The notes: generated by a model not told the origin, from the letters alone. A DNA stretch of 64,000 nucleotides from Blastococcus sp. CT_GayMR16 (GCF_004570875.1 NZ_SPQK01000016.1:1-64000); one strand, 5' to 3'. Positions 40,969-50,759 are shown, numbered from the stretch's first letter. Made by a program: numbers and translations.

Positions 40969-41508
40969 GTGGTCGAGATGGTCGTCGACGACGGATCCGG
41001 TGGGCGGGAGGTGGCGCGCGTGGCTATCCGGGGTGGCGGACTGGTACTCGACGACATCTCGCGGGCGATCATCGAGCAGCTGCAAGAAGACGGCCGGCGG
41101 CCCTACGCGCGGATCGCGGCCGCGGTCGGGCTCTCGGAGGCGGCCGTCCGTCAGCGGGTGCAGCGGTTGCTGGACGCAGGCGTCATGCAGATCGTCGCCG
41201 TCACCGACCCGCTCCAGGTCGGCTTCTCCCGGCAGGCGATGGTGGGCGTGCGCACCCTGGGGGACACGCGCACGGTCGCGGACGCGCTGGCCGAGTTCGA
41301 CGAGGTCGACTACGTGGTGATCACCGCCGGCTCGATCGACCTCCTGGTCGAGGTCGTGTGCGAGGACGACGACCAGCTGCTGGACATCGTCAGCATGATC
41401 CGGGCGACCGAGGGCGTGGAGTCCACCGAGACCTTCCTGTACCTCGGCCTCCGCAAGCAGACCTACGCGTGGGGCACCCGCCCGCCCGGCAGCGCCCCGA
41501 CGGACTGA
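40969..41508 (+). CDS. Lrp/AsnC-family transcriptional regulator
   Basis: A 179-residue regulator: LDDISRAIIEQLQEDGRRPY with RIAAAVGLSEAAVRQRVQRL (HTH), and a C-terminal RAM effector domain (AMVGVRTLGDTRTVADALAE, ETFLYLGLRKQTYAW). GTG 40969 is the longest start; ATG 40978 is equally plausible. It adjoins and is convergent with the amine oxidase/agmatinase operon. Lrp proteins commonly sense the amino acid or amine handled by neighbouring genes, so control of this polyamine cluster is likely, though no binding site was identified with confidence. Confidence 0.9.
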   Translation: MVEMVVDDGSGGREVARVAIRGGGLVLDDISRAIIEQLQEDGRRPYARIAAAVGLSEAAVRQRVQRLLDAGVMQIVAVTDPLQVGFSRQAMVGVRTLGDTRTVADALAEFDEVDYVVITAGSIDLLVEVVCEDDDQLLDIVSMIRATEGVESTETFLYLGLRKQTYAWGTRPPGSAPTD

Positions 41509-41520
41509 GCCGGCCTGCTG

Positions 41521-43413
41521 TCAATGACAGCGTCCCGGGTTCGGGGGCACGTCGAGGGCGGGATTGCGGTCGAAGAACCCCCAGGGCTTCAGCGAGAAGG
41601 ACACGGTGTCCACCGGCATGACCGGCCAGTCCTCGGGCCGCGGGATGTGGTGGATGCCGAAGACGTGCCACAGCACGATGTCGGTGTCGGCGATCGAGCG
41701 GTCGGCTGTCGTCCACTGCGGCAACCCGGCCGATCCGCGGCTCTGGTTGCAGAACTCTCCCGCCGGCCAGCGCTCCTCTTCCTTGTACGGCGTGACCCAC
41801 AGGGTGTGGTCGATGACACCGGCCCGCGCCATGATCGGCGAGTTGCGGTCCACCAGCGCCGGGAACGACGCCGAGGCGACCAGCTTGTAACCGGTCGGCG
41901 TCCCCAGGCGGTTGAGCCGGGCCCGGTTGACCACCTTCCAGCCGCGCTGGCCGGCCCAGTCGTAGTCCTGCTTGCCGTCGGACTCGGTGAGCAGCGGGCG
42001 GCTGCGCTGCACCAGCGCCAGGCCGTAGGGGTTGGCGTCGGAGACGGGCACCGCCTCGCTCTCGGAGACCACGACGGTGTTCTCCGGCCCGTCGATCTCC
42101 ATGTCCATGCGGGCGACGATGAAGTGCTGGTGGAACGGCGCGTACGTCTGGTCGTCCACCACGGTGCCCGTGGGCGGGGCCTCGCCGTCGAACGAGCTCG
42201 TGACCATGATCCCGGTGGCGCGGACCTCGCACTCGATGGTGCCGTCCTGGTAGAAGCGCCAGTAGATCAGGTACTCGTAGTTCGCCACCGTGGCGTGGAA
42301 CGAGACGACCATCCGCCGGGACCGGCGCACCTCGGCTCCCGCCCTTTCGTCGACGTGCTTCCACAGGACGCCGTCGTCCTCCTCGTGCAGGCAGATGGCG
42401 TTCCCGATGGTGTACGGCTCGCCCCGGCTGTCGTGCAGGACGGCGTCGACATAGGCGATGTCGCCCAGGCAGTCGCAGCCCAGCTCCAGCGACGTGGTCA
42501 TGAAGCCCAGGCCCCACTCCCCGATGTCGAACGCCGTCCGACGGTGGTGATCGGGGGACGGGTCCCGGTAGGGCACGACCATCTCGGCGAAGGACAGCCG
42601 GTGCGCGATGGGCCGGGTGGCGTCGCCGTCCCGGTAACCGACCCGGTGGATCACCAGGCCCTCGCGGTAGTTGAAGCCCAGCCGCATCGACCAGTTCTGC
42701 CAGCGCAGCTCGTTCCCGTCGAGGGCGAAGGACGGGCCCTCCGGCTGGAGAATCTCCAGCGCCTTGACGTCGCTGCGCTGGACCAGGCCGGGCACCAGAT
42801 CCGGGCGGTACTCGCCCATGGGAGAGCCGCCGACCGGCGGTGCGTCGTCCTCGATGCGCAGCAGCTCCAGAGTGTTCATGTCCACCACGAAGTGCAGGCC
42901 GTCGACCGGGTTGGCGTACGGATTGCCCATCGGCGTCGACCGGCGCCAGACGTCGGTCCAGCCGACCCGGCGGTCCTGGAACTCCGCGGGGATCAGCGAG
43001 TGCCCGTAGGCCCACGTGTCGATCAGGACCAGGTCGAGCTCGGTGATGCCCCGCTTCGCGAGCGCGGCGATGACGTCGGGGTGGGCGATGAGTGCCTCGT
43101 GCGCCTCGTGCCACTCGTCCAGGGTCATGTTCGCCTGCTCCCCCGGGACGGCGTCCCAGGCGAGGACGGCATCGTCGGTGAGCGAGACCAGCGCCTTGTA
43201 GGTGGTTCCCTCGTCGCGGCTCCAGCAGGTCACCCGCGCCTCGCGGCGGACCGGGTCTCCGGGGGCGAAGGTGCGGACGAGGTCCTTGGCCGGCTCCCTG
43301 AGCTCGATCGAGGCGAAGCGCCAGCGCTCGTCGACGCCGCGGTCCCGGCGCAGGACGGCAGCCGCGGCCCGGAACTCGTCGGCGGTCAGCGGATCGAGCG
43401 GGTGGGCCGTCAT
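41521..43413 (-). CDS. Primary-amine oxidase (copper/TPQ)
   Basis: A 630-residue copper amine oxidase. The topaquinone consensus T-x-x-N-Y-E-Y is ATVANYEYLIYWRF, whose Tyr becomes the cofactor. The catalytic Asp lies in DIAYVDAVLHDSRGEP; copper His ligands are in FHQHFIVARMDMEIDG (H-x-H) and FGIHHIPRPEDW. It oxidatively deaminates primary amines such as putrescine to aldehyde, ammonia and hydrogen peroxide. ATG 43413 overlaps the agmatinase stop (43410-43413), so agmatine-derived putrescine would be its natural substrate. No signal peptide is evident. Confidence 0.94.
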   Translation of the reverse strand: MTAHPLDPLTADEFRAAAAVLRRDRGVDERWRFASIELREPAKDLVRTFAPGDPVRREARVTCWSRDEGTTYKALVSLTDDAVLAWDAVPGEQANMTLDEWHEAHEALIAHPDVIAALAKRGITELDLVLIDTWAYGHSLIPAEFQDRRVGWTDVWRRSTPMGNPYANPVDGLHFVVDMNTLELLRIEDDAPPVGGSPMGEYRPDLVPGLVQRSDVKALEILQPEGPSFALDGNELRWQNWSMRLGFNYREGLVIHRVGYRDGDATRPIAHRLSFAEMVVPYRDPSPDHHRRTAFDIGEWGLGFMTTSLELGCDCLGDIAYVDAVLHDSRGEPYTIGNAICLHEEDDGVLWKHVDERAGAEVRRSRRMVVSFHATVANYEYLIYWRFYQDGTIECEVRATGIMVTSSFDGEAPPTGTVVDDQTYAPFHQHFIVARMDMEIDGPENTVVVSESEAVPVSDANPYGLALVQRSRPLLTESDGKQDYDWAGQRGWKVVNRARLNRLGTPTGYKLVASASFPALVDRNSPIMARAGVIDHTLWVTPYKEEERWPAGEFCNQSRGSAGLPQWTTADRSIADTDIVLWHVFGIHHIPRPEDWPVMPVDTVSFSLKPWGFFDRNPALDVPPNPGRCH

Positions 43414-44444
43414 GTCGGGTCCTCGGGTGTCGGGCGGTCGGCGAGCAGGGGCAGGGTCGGGTCCCAGGTGCTGCCGTGTCGGGCGTCCCGCCGGCGGCGG
43501 GCGATCGCGGACAGGGCCTCGAGGACGACGCGGTTGGCCAGGGCCGCGGTGATGTCGGCGTGGTCGTAGGGCGGGCTGACCTCGACGACGTCCATGCCGA
43601 CCACCGGCAGCTCCAGGCAGATCCGGCGGACCGAGTCGAGCAACTCCCGCGCGGTCAGCCCGCCCGGCTCCGGGGTGCCGGTGCCGGGGGCATGGCCGGG
43701 GTCGCAGACGTCGATGTCCACGGACAGGAAGACGCCGTCGCACTCGTCGGTCGCGATCCCGAACGCCTCGGTCAGGCACGTGCCCAGCCCGCGCGAGCCG
43801 ATCTCGGCCATCTCGTAGGACCGCATCCGCTGCTCGGCCATCCAGTCCAGCGTCGCCGGCGGCGGCCAGTAGCCGCGGAGACCGATCTGCAGGAACCGGT
43901 CGCCCCGCAGCGCCCCCGACTCGATCAGCCGGCGCATCGGCTGGCCGTGCCCCCACAGCGAGCCGAACTCGATATCGCCGGTGTCGGCGTGCGCGTCGAA
44001 GTGCAGCATCGACACCCGCCCGTGGCCCAGGACGTTCGCGACCCCCGTCGCGTCGGCGAACGCGATCGAGTGGTCGCCGCCGAGCACCACCGGGATCGCG
44101 CCGGACCGGGTCACCGCCTCGACCGCCTTCTCCAGCGCGGGCAGGGCCGTCTCGATGTCGCCGGAGTACATCTCGACGTCGCCGGCGTCGAGGACCCGCA
44201 GGTCACGGAGGCCGTCGGTGCGCAGCGCGAGGCTCGGACGTGTCCCGTCGTGGGGCAGGTAGTCGGCCATGCGGATGGCCTGCGGCCCGAACCGGGTGCC
44301 GGGACGGTGCGAGGTGCCCCCGTCGAACGGAGCGCCGAGGACGACGGCATCGGCACCGGCGAACGTGGTCGGGTCGGCGAGGTCGCATCGCTCGATACCG
44401 AGAAAGGTGATGTCGGGCCCGTACTGGGCGCCGTAGCGGGGCAT
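43410..44444 (-). CDS. speB: Agmatinase (ureohydrolase family)
   Basis: A 344-residue arginase-fold enzyme. The two-manganese ligand set is complete: PVVLGGDHSIAFADATG (His), SMLHFDAHADTGD (D-x-H-x-D) and FLSVDIDVCDPGHAPG (D-x-D). It would hydrolyse agmatine to putrescine and urea; guanidinobutyrase or guanidine hydrolase activity is the main alternative. ATG 44444. It precedes and is coupled to the amine oxidase, and is divergent from the aldehyde dehydrogenase at 44700. Confidence 0.9.
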   Translation of the reverse strand: MPRYGAQYGPDITFLGIERCDLADPTTFAGADAVVLGAPFDGGTSHRPGTRFGPQAIRMADYLPHDGTRPSLALRTDGLRDLRVLDAGDVEMYSGDIETALPALEKAVEAVTRSGAIPVVLGGDHSIAFADATGVANVLGHGRVSMLHFDAHADTGDIEFGSLWGHGQPMRRLIESGALRGDRFLQIGLRGYWPPPATLDWMAEQRMRSYEMAEIGSRGLGTCLTEAFGIATDECDGVFLSVDIDVCDPGHAPGTGTPEPGGLTARELLDSVRRICLELPVVGMDVVEVSPPYDHADITAALANRVVLEALSAIARRRRDARHGSTWDPTLPLLADRPTPEDPT

Positions 44445-44699
44445 GCAGTGCCGTCCTGTCGTGCCGAGGGATCGTGCGCGCACAGGATGCCGATGCCGGA
44501 TCCAGCCCCCGAGCGTGTGCGTCAATGTCTCACGGGAGCGGGATGATGTGGGCGTCTCACGACGGAACGAGTCGCACAGGCCTAGAGTGACGACGGAAAC
44601 AGTGGCCGACCGGGCGTCTTCCTGCACTCGTCGGAGACTGACGCCGACCCGTACGCCGGACCGGATCCGACGGTTCGCCACGCCGCACGAGGAGGACTC
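44445..44699. promoter_or_regulatory. Divergent promoter region of the polyamine cluster
   Basis: A 255-bp non-coding gap between agmatinase and the aldehyde dehydrogenase. It contains a GTCTCACG direct repeat (44527-44534 and 44554-44561, 27 bp apart), a possible Lrp or other regulator site, and GAGGAGG just before the ATG at 44700. No guanidine riboswitch core was recognised. Confidence 0.35.
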
Positions 44700-46145
44700 A
44701 TGGGCGAGACGCTGGTGCTGCACAACATCGTCGGCGGCGAGCACGTGGACCCCGTCGACGGGCGGCAGGCTGACCTGGTGGACCCCTCGACCGGGAAGGT
44801 GTTCGGCTCCGCGCCGGTCTCCGGCGCCGAGGACGTCGACCGTGCCTACGCCGCGGCGGCCACGGCCTTCGAGACCTGGCGGGACGTGACGCCGGCCGAG
44901 CGGCAGCGAGCCCTGCTCCGCCTCGCCGACGCGGTCGAAGAGCACGCGGACGAGCTCGTGGCACTGGAGAGCCAGAACACCGGCAAGCCGCTGGGCCTCA
45001 CCGCGAGTGAGGAGATCCCGCCGATGGTCGACCAGATCCGGTTCTTCGCCGGGGCGGCGCGCACGCTCGAGGGCAAGGCCGCGGCCGAATACCTGGCCGG
45101 TCACACCAGTTGGGTCCGGCGCGAGCCGATCGGCGTCGTCGGCCAGGTGACGCCCTGGAACTACCCGATGATGATGGCGGTCTGGAAGATCGCCCCGGCG
45201 CTCGCCGCGGGCAACACCGTGGTGCTCAAGCCGAGTGACACCACGCCCGTCACCACCCTCCGGCTGGCCGAGCTGGCCGCCGACATCTTTCCGCCGGGCG
45301 TGCTCAACGTGGTCTGCGGCGACCGGGACACCGGCCGCGCGCTCGTGGAGCACCCCACGCCTCAGCTGGTGGCCATCACCGGATCGGTGCGGGCCGGGAT
45401 GGAGGTGGCCGAGGCAGCCTCCCGCGACGTCAAGCGGGTCCACCTCGAGCTCGGGGGCAAGGCGCCGGTGGTCGTGTTCGACGACGCCGACCTCGCGGCC
45501 GCCGCGGAGGCGATCGCCGTTGCCGGGTACTTCAACGCCGGACAGGACTGCACCGCAGCCACCCGCGTGCTGGCCGCTCCCGGGATCCACGACGACTTCG
45601 TGGCCGCGCTCACCGAGCAGGCGAAGGGCACCACGACGACCTACGCGAACGGGGCCGGCGACCCCGACGCGCTCGTGCCGCCGGTCAACAACGCGGCGCA
45701 GCTGGCCCACGTGACCGGTTTCCTCGACCGGGCCCCTGGCCACGCCGAGATCACCGCCGGCGGCTCCCGGCAGGGCGACCGCGGATTCTTCGTCGAGCCC
45801 ACCGTCGTCGCGGGCCTGCGGCAGGACGACGAGATGGTGCAGCGGGAGATCTTCGGGCCGGTCATCACGGTGCAGCGCTTCACCGACGAGGACGAGGCCG
45901 TCCGCTGGGCGAACGGGGTCGAGCTCGGCCTGGCCTCCAGCGTCTGGACGAGGGACTTCGGCCGTGCCATGCGGATGAGCAAGCGGCTGGACTTCGGCTG
46001 CGTGTGGATCAACACCCACATCCCGCTCGTCGCCGAGATGCCGCACGGCGGGTTCAAGCACTCCGGCTACGGCAAGGACCTCTCCCTGTACGGGTTCGAG
46101 GACTACACCCGGGTCAAGCACGTCATGGCCAACATCGAGTCCTGA
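44700..46145 (+). CDS. Gamma-aminobutyraldehyde dehydrogenase-like aldehyde dehydrogenase
   Basis: A 481-residue NAD-dependent aldehyde dehydrogenase: GVVGQVTPWNYPMMMAVWKI, NAD-binding AITGSVRAGMEVAE, catalytic Glu in HLELGGKAPVVVF, catalytic Cys in FNAGQDCTAATRVLA, and EIFGPVITVQRF. It resembles the PatD/Prr type that oxidises 4-aminobutanal to GABA. It starts the divergent arm of the polyamine cluster and is followed by GABA transaminase 11 bp on, which supports this substrate. Confidence 0.9.
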   Translation: MGETLVLHNIVGGEHVDPVDGRQADLVDPSTGKVFGSAPVSGAEDVDRAYAAAATAFETWRDVTPAERQRALLRLADAVEEHADELVALESQNTGKPLGLTASEEIPPMVDQIRFFAGAARTLEGKAAAEYLAGHTSWVRREPIGVVGQVTPWNYPMMMAVWKIAPALAAGNTVVLKPSDTTPVTTLRLAELAADIFPPGVLNVVCGDRDTGRALVEHPTPQLVAITGSVRAGMEVAEAASRDVKRVHLELGGKAPVVVFDDADLAAAAEAIAVAGYFNAGQDCTAATRVLAAPGIHDDFVAALTEQAKGTTTTYANGAGDPDALVPPVNNAAQLAHVTGFLDRAPGHAEITAGGSRQGDRGFFVEPTVVAGLRQDDEMVQREIFGPVITVQRFTDEDEAVRWANGVELGLASSVWTRDFGRAMRMSKRLDFGCVWINTHIPLVAEMPHGGFKHSGYGKDLSLYGFEDYTRVKHVMANIES

Positions 46146-46156
46146 GGGAGACAGTG

Positions 46157-47515
46157 ATGACCGGGGTGCTCAGCGGGGTGGATGCGCCGGCGCAGGAACG
46201 GCGGCTGGTCACGGAGATCCCCGGGCCACGCTCCCGCTCGCTGATGGAGCGCCGCGCCGCCGCAGTCTCCGCGGGGGTCGGCACGACGCTGCCGGTGTTC
46301 GTCGAGCGCGCGGGTGGCGGGGTGGTCGTCGACGTCGACGGGAACTCCCTGATCGACCTCGGCTCCGGTATCGCCGTGGTCAGCGTCGGCAACGCCGCGC
46401 CCCGGGTGGTCGACGCCGTCCGCGAGCAGGTGGCGGCCTTCACCCACACCTGCTTCATGGTCACGCCCTACGAGGGATACGTGGCCGTGTGCGAGGAGCT
46501 CGCCCGCCTCACCCCCGGGGACCACGCCAAGAAGTCGGCGCTGTTCAACTCGGGGTCGGAGGCGGTGGAGAACGCCGTGAAGGTCGCCCGGCTCGCCACC
46601 GGCCGGCAGGCGGTGGTCGTCTTCGACCACGCCTACCACGGCCGGACCAACCTCACGTTGGCGCTGACGGCGAAGAACATGCCCTACAAGCACCGCTTCG
46701 GGCCGTTCGCCCCCGAGATCTACCGCGTGCCGATGTCCTATCCCTTCCGCGACGAGCCGGGTATGACCGGCGCCCAGGCGGCCGCCCGGGCGCTGCAGCA
46801 GGTGGAGACGCAGGTCGGCGCCGGCAACGTGGCCGCCGTCCTGATCGAGCCGGTGCAGGGCGAGGGCGGGTTCGTCGTCCCCGCTCCGGGATTCCTCGCC
46901 GCCGTGGCCCAGTGGTGCACCGCAGCAGGTGCGGTGTTCATCGCCGACGAGATCCAGACCGGCTTCTGCCGCACCGGCGACTGGTTCGCCTGTGACGCCG
47001 AGGGCGTCGTCCCCGACCTGATCACCACGGCGAAGGGCATCGCCGGCGGGATGCCGCTGGCCGCGTTGACCGGCCGGGCCGAGCTGATGGACGCCGTCCA
47101 CCCCGGCGGCCTCGGCGGCACCTACGGGGGCAACCCGGTCGCCTGCGCCGCGGCGCTGGCGACCATCGCGACGATGGAGGACCTCGACCTGTCCGCCGCG
47201 GCGCGGGCCATCGAGGCGACGATGCTGCCCCGGCTCCGGGCGCTGCAGGAGCGCACCGACGTGATCGGCGACGTCCGGGGGCGGGGCGCCATGCTCGCCG
47301 TCGAACTGGTCCGCCCCGGGACGGTGGAGCCCGACGCGGCGCTGACCGGCCGCATCGCGCGGGCCTGCCACGCCCAGGGAGTGATCGTCCTGACCGCCGG
47401 GACCTACGGGAACGTGCTGCGCTTCCTGCCCCCGCTGGTGATCGGCCAGAACCTCCTGACGGAGGCGCTCGATGTGCTCGACGCGGCATTCGCCGCGGAG
47501 GTCCCCCGACGCTGA
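46157..47515 (+). CDS. gabT: 4-Aminobutyrate--2-oxoglutarate transaminase
   Basis: A 452-residue class III PLP aminotransferase: IDLGSGIAVVSVGNAAPRVV, NSGSEAVENAVKVAR, VVVFDHAYHGRTNLTLALTA, AVLIEPVQGEGGFVVP, FIADEIQTGFCRTG (PLP Asp) and TTAKGIAGGMPLAAL (PLP Lys), all GabT signatures. It converts GABA plus 2-oxoglutarate to succinic semialdehyde and glutamate. ATG 46157 (in-frame GTG 46154 adjoining) lies 11 bp past the aldehyde dehydrogenase. No succinic semialdehyde dehydrogenase is in the window. Confidence 0.93.
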   Translation: MTGVLSGVDAPAQERRLVTEIPGPRSRSLMERRAAAVSAGVGTTLPVFVERAGGGVVVDVDGNSLIDLGSGIAVVSVGNAAPRVVDAVREQVAAFTHTCFMVTPYEGYVAVCEELARLTPGDHAKKSALFNSGSEAVENAVKVARLATGRQAVVVFDHAYHGRTNLTLALTAKNMPYKHRFGPFAPEIYRVPMSYPFRDEPGMTGAQAAARALQQVETQVGAGNVAAVLIEPVQGEGGFVVPAPGFLAAVAQWCTAAGAVFIADEIQTGFCRTGDWFACDAEGVVPDLITTAKGIAGGMPLAALTGRAELMDAVHPGGLGGTYGGNPVACAAALATIATMEDLDLSAAARAIEATMLPRLRALQERTDVIGDVRGRGAMLAVELVRPGTVEPDAALTGRIARACHAQGVIVLTAGTYGNVLRFLPPLVIGQNLLTEALDVLDAAFAAEVPRR

Positions 47516-48724
47516 TCAGCCGCCTTCGCGCATCCCCCAGGGCGCGCCGTAGGCGGTGAGCAGCTCGAGGTAGGGGATCGCGTCGAACGCCTCGGGACCG
47601 AGCACGCCGCTGCCCTGCCAGGCTCCGGTCGCCAGCAGTTCCAGCGCGACGACCGGGTTGACCGCGGTCTGCCAGACGACGGCCTGCGCCCCGTACTCGC
47701 TCATCGACCAGGCGTTGTCCACCACCTGGTACAGGTAGACCTGCCGGGGCCGGCCGTCGGTGCCCGTTCCACTCACCCAGAGTCCCGCGCAGGTCTTGCC
47801 GCTCATCAGCTCGCCCAGTCCGGCCGGATCGGGCAGGGACGCGGCGACGACGTCACGCGGCGACACCTCGACATCGCCGACCCGGATCGGTGTCGTGGAG
47901 TCCAGGCCGGTCTTGTGCAGGGCCTTGAGGACGTCGATGAACTCGGTGCCCAGCCCGTACTTGAAGGTCACCCGCCGGGCCTCGACCCAGCGCGGCATGA
48001 GGATCACCTCTTCGTGCTCCACGTTGACGCACTCGACCGGGCCGATGCCCTCGGGGAACTCGAAGACCTCGGGCTCGCTGAACGGCTCCGTCGTGAACCA
48101 ACCGCGCTCCCGCTCCCACACGACCGGCGGGTTCAGGCACTCCTCGATCGTCGTCCAGATGTTGAAGGACGGCGCGAAATCGTGGCCGCGCACCGTCAGG
48201 TTCGCGCCGTCGCGGACGCCGAGCTCGTCGATCTCGCTGAAGAGGTGGTCGGCCGCGTACCGGGCGAAGACGTCGGACAGGCCCGGTTCGACGCCGATCC
48301 CGACCAGCGCCAGCCGTCCGGCCGCCGCCCACTCGCCGGCGAGGGCGAACTGCTCGTCGCCGAGCTTGACCCCCGTCTCCTGGTACGGCCGCTCCGGATG
48401 CGGGTGCGACAGGGACATGGCCATGTCGAGGTAGTGGACGCCGGCGGCCAGCGCGGCCCGGAACAGCGGCATGACGAAGCGCGGATCGGTGGCGTTGAGC
48501 AGGACGTCGCAGCCGTGCTCGGCCAGGAGTGCACCGACCGCGGCCTCGTCGGACGCGTCGACCTGCGCCGCCACGAACCGCGGGTCGCCTGTGGCCGCGA
48601 CCGCCTTCTCCGAGCGGACCGGGTCGTAGTCGGCCACGACGAGTCGGTCGACGAACGAGCGGCGCGCGGCGATCGCCGTGACCGCCCCGCCGACACCGCC
48701 GGCGCCGACCAGCAGAATGCGCAT
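47516..48724 (-). CDS. Saccharopine dehydrogenase-family NAD(P)-binding protein
   Basis: A 402-residue enzyme with an N-terminal Rossmann motif (MRILLVGAGGVGGAVTAIAA) and acidic ribose contact (LVVADYDP), then VLLNATDPRFVMPLFRAAL, YLDMAMSLSHPHPE and GIGVEPGLSDVFARYA, a pattern shared by saccharopine dehydrogenase and carboxynorspermidine/homospermidine synthase relatives. ATG 48724. It is convergent and back to back with gabT and divergent from the amine permease, suggesting a role in amine or lysine metabolism. Substrate unproven. Confidence 0.87.
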   Translation of the reverse strand: MRILLVGAGGVGGAVTAIAARRSFVDRLVVADYDPVRSEKAVAATGDPRFVAAQVDASDEAAVGALLAEHGCDVLLNATDPRFVMPLFRAALAAGVHYLDMAMSLSHPHPERPYQETGVKLGDEQFALAGEWAAAGRLALVGIGVEPGLSDVFARYAADHLFSEIDELGVRDGANLTVRGHDFAPSFNIWTTIEECLNPPVVWERERGWFTTEPFSEPEVFEFPEGIGPVECVNVEHEEVILMPRWVEARRVTFKYGLGTEFIDVLKALHKTGLDSTTPIRVGDVEVSPRDVVAASLPDPAGLGELMSGKTCAGLWVSGTGTDGRPRQVYLYQVVDNAWSMSEYGAQAVVWQTAVNPVVALELLATGAWQGSGVLGPEAFDAIPYLELLTAYGAPWGMREGG

Positions 48725-48816
48725 GGGTGTCACCCTACCGACGTGATTCGTCGCGTAACCAACTATTGACCAGCGAAAAGCTTGCCGTTCGCCCGAGTAG
48801 CTGCGATAACCGTCGC

Positions 48817-50322
48817 ATGACAGCCGACCCAGCAGACCAGGTCGTCCGCCCGACCGAGGAGGCCACCCTCCGGCCGGGAGCCATCGGCTTCGTGGACGCA
48901 CTGGTCATCGGGCTGGCCTCGACCTCGCCGGCCTACTCCCTGGCGGCGATCCTCGGCGCGCTCGTGGCCCTCACCGGAGTCAATGCACCGGGCGTGCTCC
49001 TGGCCTCCTTCGTGCCGATGCTGCTGATCGCGGCGGCGTTCGCGGCGCTCAACCGGGTCGACCCCGACTGCGGCACGACGTTCTCGTGGGTCACCCGGGC
49101 GATGGGGCCGTGGATCGGCTGGATCGGCGGCTGGGCCATCGCGATGACCGGCGTCCTGATCGTCGGCTCGCTGGCCAACGTCGGTGTCATCTTCACCCTG
49201 CGCACCGTCGGCCTCGACGGGCTGGCCGAGAACACGCCGGCCGTACTGGTGCTGACGGTCGCGCTCGTCCTGCTGATGACCTGGATCTGCGTGCTGGGGA
49301 CGGAGCTGTCGGCGCGGCTGCAGAACGTGCTGATCCTCGCCCAGACCGTCGCCCTGCTCGTGTTCGGGGCGGTGGCGCTCGTCCGGGGCCTCTCCGGGGA
49401 CAGTCCGCTGGGCGGCCTGACGCCGGAGTGGAACTGGCTGAACCCCTTCGGCGCCGGCGGGGCCGCCCTGAGCGGTGGGCTGCTGCTGGGGGTGTTCGCC
49501 TACTGGGGCTGGGAGTCGGCGGTCAACCTGACCGAGGAGACCCGGGACTCGACGTCGACGCCCGGGCGTGCGGCCATCGTCTCGACCTTCGTCCTGCTGG
49601 TCACCTACGTCGGCGTCGCGATCGCGGTCCTGGCCTTCGCCGGGACGGAGTACCTCTCGGACAACGCCGACGAGGAGGAGGCGATCTTCGCGCTGCTGTC
49701 CACCGAGGTCATGGGCGGCTGGGACTGGGTGGTGCTGCTGGCCGTGGCCACCGCGGCGATCGCCTCCACGCAGACCACGATTTTGCCGGCGTCCCGGACC
49801 GGCTTGTCGATGGCGCGCAGGCACGCGCTGCCCCGGCGGTTCGGGCACATCTCGCCGCGGTTCCGCACCCCCGACGTCTCCACCTGGTGGGTCGGCATCA
49901 TCGCCAGCGTCTGGTTCGTCCTGGTCAGTCTGGTGAGCGAGAACGCGCTCTTCGACTCCATCACCGCGCTCTCGCTGCTCATCGCGTTCTACTACGCGCT
50001 GACCGGCATCGCCTGCGCGGTCTATCACCGTCGGCAGCTGACCCGCAGCGTGTCGTCGTTCCTCCTCATCGGCGTCGGCCCGGTCATCGGGTCACTCCTG
50101 CTCATCTGGCTGCTGGCGCTGAGCATCCGCGATCTGGCCAATCCCGAGAACAGCTACACGGGGCAGGCCTGGCTCGGCGTCGGGCCCCCGTTGGTGATCG
50201 GCCTCGGGATCTTCCTGCTCGGCCTGCTGGTCATGCTGTGGTGGAGGACCCGGGACGCGACCTTCTGGCAGGAGAAGCCGAGCGTGGCACCCGAGCCCAC
50301 GGCCGTGGAGGAGAACCGGTGA
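48817..50322 (+). CDS. APC-superfamily amino acid/polyamine permease
   Basis: A 501-residue transporter with about 12 membrane helices. Helix 1 carries the substrate-binding unwound motif (GLASTSPAYSLAAILGA), helix 3 GPWIGWIGGWAIAM, and YWGWESAVNLTEETRDSTST marks the helix 6 region typical of APC members. The C-terminus is hydrophilic. ATG 48817. Its position in the polyamine gene group suggests uptake of putrescine, GABA or a related amine. Its stop overlaps the universal stress gene (50319-50322). Confidence 0.9.
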   Translation: MTADPADQVVRPTEEATLRPGAIGFVDALVIGLASTSPAYSLAAILGALVALTGVNAPGVLLASFVPMLLIAAAFAALNRVDPDCGTTFSWVTRAMGPWIGWIGGWAIAMTGVLIVGSLANVGVIFTLRTVGLDGLAENTPAVLVLTVALVLLMTWICVLGTELSARLQNVLILAQTVALLVFGAVALVRGLSGDSPLGGLTPEWNWLNPFGAGGAALSGGLLLGVFAYWGWESAVNLTEETRDSTSTPGRAAIVSTFVLLVTYVGVAIAVLAFAGTEYLSDNADEEEAIFALLSTEVMGGWDWVVLLAVATAAIASTQTTILPASRTGLSMARRHALPRRFGHISPRFRTPDVSTWWVGIIASVWFVLVSLVSENALFDSITALSLLIAFYYALTGIACAVYHRRQLTRSVSSFLLIGVGPVIGSLLLIWLLALSIRDLANPENSYTGQAWLGVGPPLVIGLGIFLLGLLVMLWWRTRDATFWQEKPSVAPEPTAVEENR

Positions 50323-50732
50323 GCATCGTCCTGGGCTACGACGAGTCGCCGGGTTCCCGTCGGGCGCTGGCGATGGCCGTCGACCTGGCCGCCCGGTTGG
50401 ACGAGCCGCTCGTCCTGGTCTACGGGGCCGAGCCGCCCGGTGGCATGGGCGAGGAGTTCCGCGCGCACCAGCGGGCGCTGGCCGAGATCGGCCGGACGGC
50501 GGTCGAGCACGCGGTCGCCGAGGCCGACGCCGCCGGGGTACGGACCGTCGTCGAGGTTCTCGACGAAAAGCCCGCCCAGGCGCTCATCGACGCCGCGGAC
50601 CGGCACGACGCGCGGGTCATCGTCGTCGGCACGAGTGGGGAGAGCCCACTCCGCGGCGCCCTCCTCGGCTCGGTGCCGCACAAGCTGCTGCAGCTGTCCG
50701 ACCGGCCCGTGCTCTGCGTGCCGGCGGGGTAG
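50319..50732 (+). CDS. Universal stress protein (UspA family)
   Basis: A 137-residue UspA-fold protein: VLGYDESPGSRRALAMAVDL (first strand and Asp), and the ATP-binding G-x2-G-x9-G-S/T element as VVGTSGESPLRGALLGSVPH. C-terminal RPVLCVP is typical. GTG 50319 overlaps the permease stop. APC permease followed by a Usp gene is a common actinobacterial pair, perhaps modulating transport by nucleotide sensing. Confidence 0.9.
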   Translation: MSIVLGYDESPGSRRALAMAVDLAARLDEPLVLVYGAEPPGGMGEEFRAHQRALAEIGRTAVEHAVAEADAAGVRTVVEVLDEKPAQALIDAADRHDARVIVVGTSGESPLRGALLGSVPHKLLQLSDRPVLCVPAG

Positions 50733-50741
50733 AGCGCACCC

Positions 50742-50759
50742 GCGCCCCATTCGGGGCGC
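50742..50759. terminator. Hairpin terminator after Usp gene
   Basis: Perfect 7-bp arms GCGCCCC / GGGGCGC around an ATTC loop, starting 9 bases past the Usp stop. No T-run follows. Confidence 0.65.

Noticed and set aside
44445-44699. Guanidine riboswitch upstream of the agmatinase gene
   Set aside because: Considered because some agmatinase homologues are guanidine hydrolases; no conserved ACGR-type core was seen.
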